A DNA stretch of 64,000 nucleotides from NCBI GenBank assembly GCA_934130405.1, contig CAKOXX010000001.1, positions 1 through 64,000 of the forward strand, read 5' to 3'. This document shows, in pieces, positions 60,841-64,000 of the stretch. The notes under the pieces were generated by a model that saw only the letters and a list, made by a program, of their open reading frames with translations, was not told where the DNA came from and did not search any database. Position numbers and translations under genes: made by a program. The stretch's first letter is position 1. Every line of letters starts with the position of its first letter. Origin of the DNA: an uncultured Bacilli bacterium (GTDB lineage: Bacteria; Bacillota_I; Bacilli_A; RF39; UBA660).

Positions 60841-62799
60841 TTATTTTAACAAAGCTTCTATCTTTAAAGAAATTTCTTCTTTCGTAAAACCATAGAAAGA
60901 ATCAACTTCTTCTTTAGTTCCACTAGTACCAAATTTATCTAGTGTAAATAAATAACTATCTTTATAAACAAAGGAATACCAAGAATAACTTGAACCTTTC
61001 TCAATAACAAACTTCTTCGCTCCAACTGGGAACAATTCTTCTTTTTCTTCTGCTGTTAATAAATTATATCTTTCGATTGAAGGCATACTTATTACTCTTA
61101 AGTCATAGCCTTTTTCTTTAAGTAACTTCATAACACTTAAAGCAAGTGTCACTTCTTCCCCGGTAGCAATAATAATTCCGTCTAGTTTACGCTCTTCATT
61201 ATGAACAATATAAGCTCCTTTACTAGTAGCAGAAATTGAAGTTGTTTCTAATATTTTAATCTTATCTCTACCAAGTATTAAACAACTAGGTTTATTATTT
61301 TCAAAAATTGTTTTAAAAGAACCAATTACTTCGTTAGAATCAGCTGGACGAAATACTTCTAAATTAGGAGTTGCTCTTAAACTAACTAATTGTTCTACTG
61401 GTTGATGTGTTGGTCCGTCCTGACCGATAGAAATAGAGTCATGCGTAAAGATGTAAGTAACTGCTAGATTCATCAAAACTGAAAGACGAAGAGCTGGTTT
61501 TAAGTAATCACTAAAACTTAGAAAGGTTGAGACAAAAGGACGATAACCAGCAAGAGCTAGTCCATTAGCAATCGCTGCCATTGCGTGTTCTCTAACACCA
61601 AAGTTAATATTTCTTCCCTTATAGTTATCCTTAGAAAATGGTGATAACTCATTTAAATACATTTTAGTAGAAGATGAAACATCAGCATTTCCTCCAATAA
61701 TTAATGGACTAATAGTGGCATAAGAATTAAGGACTTTCTTAGCACTAATTCTTAGTAATTCTTCATTATCATCAGGTTTATTATAATCAAGTGAGGTAAG
61801 TTTAATAGATTTATCTTTATCCATCAACTTATTCAAAAGACTAACTTCATCACTTTCTAAAGTTTCTAATTTAGTATCAAAATCTACTGTTAAGTCTTTA
61901 TTTCTTTCCTTAATATAATTTCTAAACTCTTCTACTGCTTCATTACTAATCGTAAAAGGAATATCACGAACACCAAGACTAGTTTTAATCTTCGAAATTT
62001 CTTCTTCACCTAAAGGACCAGAATGAACTTTATTACTACCTGCTAGCAGTGAACCTTTACCAATCGTTGTTATAACTTCAATAAGAGTTGGTTTATCGGC
62101 AGACTTCGCTTTAATAAGAGCATTATTAATATCTTCTACACTATCAGATGTAAATAATACATTCCAGTTCATACTTTCAAATCTAGCAGCAATATCTTCA
62201 TCAAAAACATTTTCCGTTTTACCATCTAAAGTTACTTTATTAGAGTCATATAACACAATTAAATTATTAAGTTTTAAACTACCCGCAAGAGAAGCTGCTT
62301 CATAGCTAACGCCTTCCATTAAGTCCCCATCACCACATAAACAATAAATATTATAATCAATTACTTTCTCTTTATTATTAATTAAAGAAGCGGTATGTTT
62401 TTCAGCAATGGCACACCCAACTGCTGTTGCAAAACCTTGTCCTAAAGGACCAGTCGTCATCTCTACTCCTGGTGTTTTCATATATTCAGGATGACCTGGT
62501 GTCTTTGAATTAAGTCTTCTAAAAGATCTTAAATCATCAAGAGATATATCATAACCAGCAAAGTATAATACTGAATACAAAAGACTTGAACCATGCCCTG
62601 CACTCATAATAAATCTATCTCTATTGTAAAAGTCTGGAACTTCTGGAGCAAATCTTAAATGTTCTAAAAACAAAGTATAAAGTATAGGAGCAGCTCCTAA
62701 AACAATACCTGGATGACCACTTCCTGCTTCTTCAATCATATCAAGACCAAGTGACTTTATCTCTCCGATTATTTTCTCTTCTAATTTCTTTGGTAACAT
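60841..62799 (-). CDS. tkt: Transketolase
   Basis: Transketolase moves two-carbon units between sugar phosphates in the pentose phosphate pathway, using thiamine diphosphate. The 652-residue protein has SGHPGIVLGAAP, CGDGDLMEGVSYEAASLAGSLKL..LIVLYDSN (ThDP site), GVREHAMAAIANGLAL and THDSISIGQDGPTHQPVEQL. It starts after AAGGATG and follows the response regulator by two bases. Confidence 0.95.
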   Translation of the reverse strand: MLPKKLEEKIIGEIKSLGLDMIEEAGSGHPGIVLGAAPILYTLFLEHLRFAPEVPDFYNRDRFIMSAGHGSSLLYSVLYFAGYDISLDDLRSFRRLNSKTPGHPEYMKTPGVEMTTGPLGQGFATAVGCAIAEKHTASLINNKEKVIDYNIYCLCGDGDLMEGVSYEAASLAGSLKLNNLIVLYDSNKVTLDGKTENVFDEDIAARFESMNWNVLFTSDSVEDINNALIKAKSADKPTLIEVITTIGKGSLLAGSNKVHSGPLGEEEISKIKTSLGVRDIPFTISNEAVEEFRNYIKERNKDLTVDFDTKLETLESDEVSLLNKLMDKDKSIKLTSLDYNKPDDNEELLRISAKKVLNSYATISPLIIGGNADVSSSTKMYLNELSPFSKDNYKGRNINFGVREHAMAAIANGLALAGYRPFVSTFLSFSDYLKPALRLSVLMNLAVTYIFTHDSISIGQDGPTHQPVEQLVSLRATPNLEVFRPADSNEVIGSFKTIFENNKPSCLILGRDKIKILETTSISATSKGAYIVHNEERKLDGIIIATGEEVTLALSVMKLLKEKGYDLRVISMPSIERYNLLTAEEKEELFPVGAKKFVIEKGSSYSWYSFVYKDSYLFTLDKFGTSGTKEEVDSFYGFTKEEISLKIEALLK

Positions 62800-62801
62800 T
62801 A

Positions 62802-63539
62802 CTATTCATCCTTCTTTCCTTTAAGTAAGCCTAAGAGAAGATGTTTTTTCTCTCTAGACATTTTTTCTAAATACTTGCCATTATCAAATTTGATAATATC
62901 TTTTTTAAAATCAACTGATGTTACTCTATCTAGATTAATTATACAATTTCTATATACTTGAAAAAATCTATTATCTAACTGTTCTTTTATCTGAATTAAA
63001 CTAAGCGGAACAGTATATTCGCCGTGAGAGGCATAAACCGTTGATGTTTTACTATCAGGGTCTCTTATGATGTAATAAATATGTTTAAGTTCAATTCTTG
63101 AGTAAACACGGTTCCGTTGATAAGTTAAACATCTATCCTTTCCACGATAACTTTTTAATACTATGTCTAAAACTTCATCCATCTTTTTAGTGCAACTATC
63201 GAGCTTATTAATAAAGTCTAAAACAAATAAGCGATTAGTAATTATTTCATAGCGATATTCACTAAAAGACGAAACTATTATGATGATAGAATTCCAATCT
63301 TCAATCATTTCTCTTATAAATCTAGCAGCATCTATTCCTGAACCATAGTTAGTTTTGATATCTAGAAAGTAGACTTTAAAGCCAATTTCTTTACCTGCTA
63401 ATTTTTCAAAATCTTGATTATATCCCGCAAAAGTGTAAATCTTATACTCCATATCAGTTCTCATCATATAGTTATCAATTTGATTTTTCATTCCTTGTCT
63501 AAAAAACTGATCATCATCACATATAATAAAATTTAACAT
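62802..63539 (-). CDS. LytTR-family response regulator
   Basis: The 245-residue protein has a receiver domain (FIICDDDQFF acidic pocket, then FLDIKTNYGSGIDAARFIR with the phosphorylatable Asp, VSSFSEYRYEII and a Lys in DFINKLDS). A LytTR DNA-binding domain follows (IYYIIRDPDS, HGEYTVPLSLIQIKEQL, FFQVYRNCIINLDRV). This is the AgrA/ComE-type architecture, often linked to peptide signalling. No histidine kinase lies in the window. It precedes tkt by two bases. Confidence 0.88.
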   Translation of the reverse strand: MLNFIICDDDQFFRQGMKNQIDNYMMRTDMEYKIYTFAGYNQDFEKLAGKEIGFKVYFLDIKTNYGSGIDAARFIREMIEDWNSIIIIVSSFSEYRYEIITNRLFVLDFINKLDSCTKKMDEVLDIVLKSYRGKDRCLTYQRNRVYSRIELKHIYYIIRDPDSKTSTVYASHGEYTVPLSLIQIKEQLDNRFFQVYRNCIINLDRVTSVDFKKDIIKFDNGKYLEKMSREKKHLLLGLLKGKKDE

Positions 63540-63608
63540 AGTGCCCCCTCCTATAGATTATTCTAACACACTTGAAAAGGCAAAGTCTATATGCTCCAAA
63601 ACCAGCAG

Positions 63609-64000
63609 TTATTTATATAAAATATCTAAATCTGTTAAGTTATTTATTCCATCTACTACTCCTCTATCAGTCTTCTGCCAGATATTATATTCCTTCTGAT
63701 AAGTAGTATTATTAGTATAATGTGCTAACCAAACAGGATAAGTATTATTAGTAAAAACATTTTCTAAATAGTATTTACTACCATAAAGCATTCCTTGATA
63801 ACCTTCTTTCTCTACTGTTTCTAAGAAAGTATCAGCTATTTCTCCTAAATGGTAAAATGATAAGTTAAATTCTTGATAGAAAGAGAAGTTTTCCCAGTCA
63901 AAGACGATTGGCAGTTTAATGTCATAACCTTTAAGTTCTTTTAAAACCCAAAGAGCTTCCTTCTTCGCATCTTTTTTATCTTTAGCATAAGAATAGAAGT
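63609..64000 (-). CDS. GH25 lysozyme, C-terminal part (cut by window edge)
   Basis: The frame is open from the window end to TAA at 63609, giving the last 130 residues. It matches the GH25 muramidase barrel: LPIVFDWENFSFY with catalytic acid residues, FLETVEKEGYQGMLYGSKYYLEN and PVWLAHYT. The end is IWQKTDRGVVDGI...TDLDILY. Such enzymes cut the MurNAc-GlcNAc bond of peptidoglycan. The signal peptide and start lie beyond the window. Confidence 0.85.
   Translation of the reverse strand, partial: FYSYAKDKKDAKKEALWVLKELKGYDIKLPIVFDWENFSFYQEFNLSFYHLGEIADTFLETVEKEGYQGMLYGSKYYLENVFTNNTYPVWLAHYTNNTTYQKEYNIWQKTDRGVVDGINNLTDLDILYK

Overview
This window is about 64 kb of very AT-rich bacterial chromosome. 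It suggests an uncultured, spore-forming, low-GC Bacillota, probably of the Bacilli type and gut-associated. The reasons are sporulation genes (spoIVB, a spoIIM-like gene, and a sirA-like gene next to tkt as in Bacillus), a T-box ahead of gatCAB-aspS, a Bacillus-type LexA box, strong Shine-Dalgarno sites and many U-tract hairpin terminators. No IS element, prophage or CRISPR array was seen. Most of the window is housekeeping; accessory content sits at 0.2-2.9 kb, 20.6-22.3 kb, 46.5-48.4 kb and 53.8-60.3 kb.

Layout: 0-3 kb holds a peptidoglycan-binding tail and three tandem paralogues of unknown function. 2.9-5.1 kb is nusB-xseA-xseB-DUF1653. A possible structured RNA follows at 5.2-5.4 kb, then spoIVB, small unknowns and a spoIIM-like gene (5.4-7.6 kb). 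7.7-8.7 kb has a P-loop protein and an S51 peptidase. 8.8-11.9 kb is mnmA, an NrtR-like regulator and a HipA-like kinase. 12.1-19.7 kb is one operon for NAD salvage and synthesis: pncA-pncB-Nudix-nadE-prs-nadD-nadK-pncC. An XRE-type regulator with a twin-palindrome promoter follows, then an extremely AT-rich spacer, a DUF1540 gene and a secreted protein. 22.4-32.6 kb is deoB/xerD, tmcAL-gmk, pyk, and a DNA-repair cluster (mutM, polA, lexA). The cluster contains an unannotated 37-residue membrane peptide behind a LexA-box promoter.

32.6-46.5 kb is mainly translation and replication functions on the minus strand (tcdA, a tRNA-Glu gene, holA, alaS, two small kinases, an AI-2E-type permease, trxA, cvpA), with rnhC and the YigZ gene on the plus strand, ending in a metallophosphoesterase/YfiH-like operon. 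46.5-48.4 kb has two unknowns, one with 28-residue repeats. 48.5-53.7 kb is the T-box-controlled gatC-gatA-gatB-aspS operon. 53.8-54.9 kb is an Rpn-family nuclease gene with an internal translation start and a separate copy of its C-terminal domain. 55.1-60.3 kb is a surface-protein locus of three genes. Two of its leaders each hold a short peptide ORF running through a 9-10 base G tract, followed by an intrinsic terminator. The window ends with sirA-like, tkt, a LytTR response regulator and a GH25 lysozyme cut by the edge.

The most original signals are the poly-G leader/terminator modules (56.35-56.56 and 60.14-60.35 kb), the Rpn locus with a duplicated intragenic small ORF, the SOS-type membrane peptide next to lexA, and the regulatory wiring around the NAD operon. 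All function calls come from reading motifs and context by eye; no database search was run.
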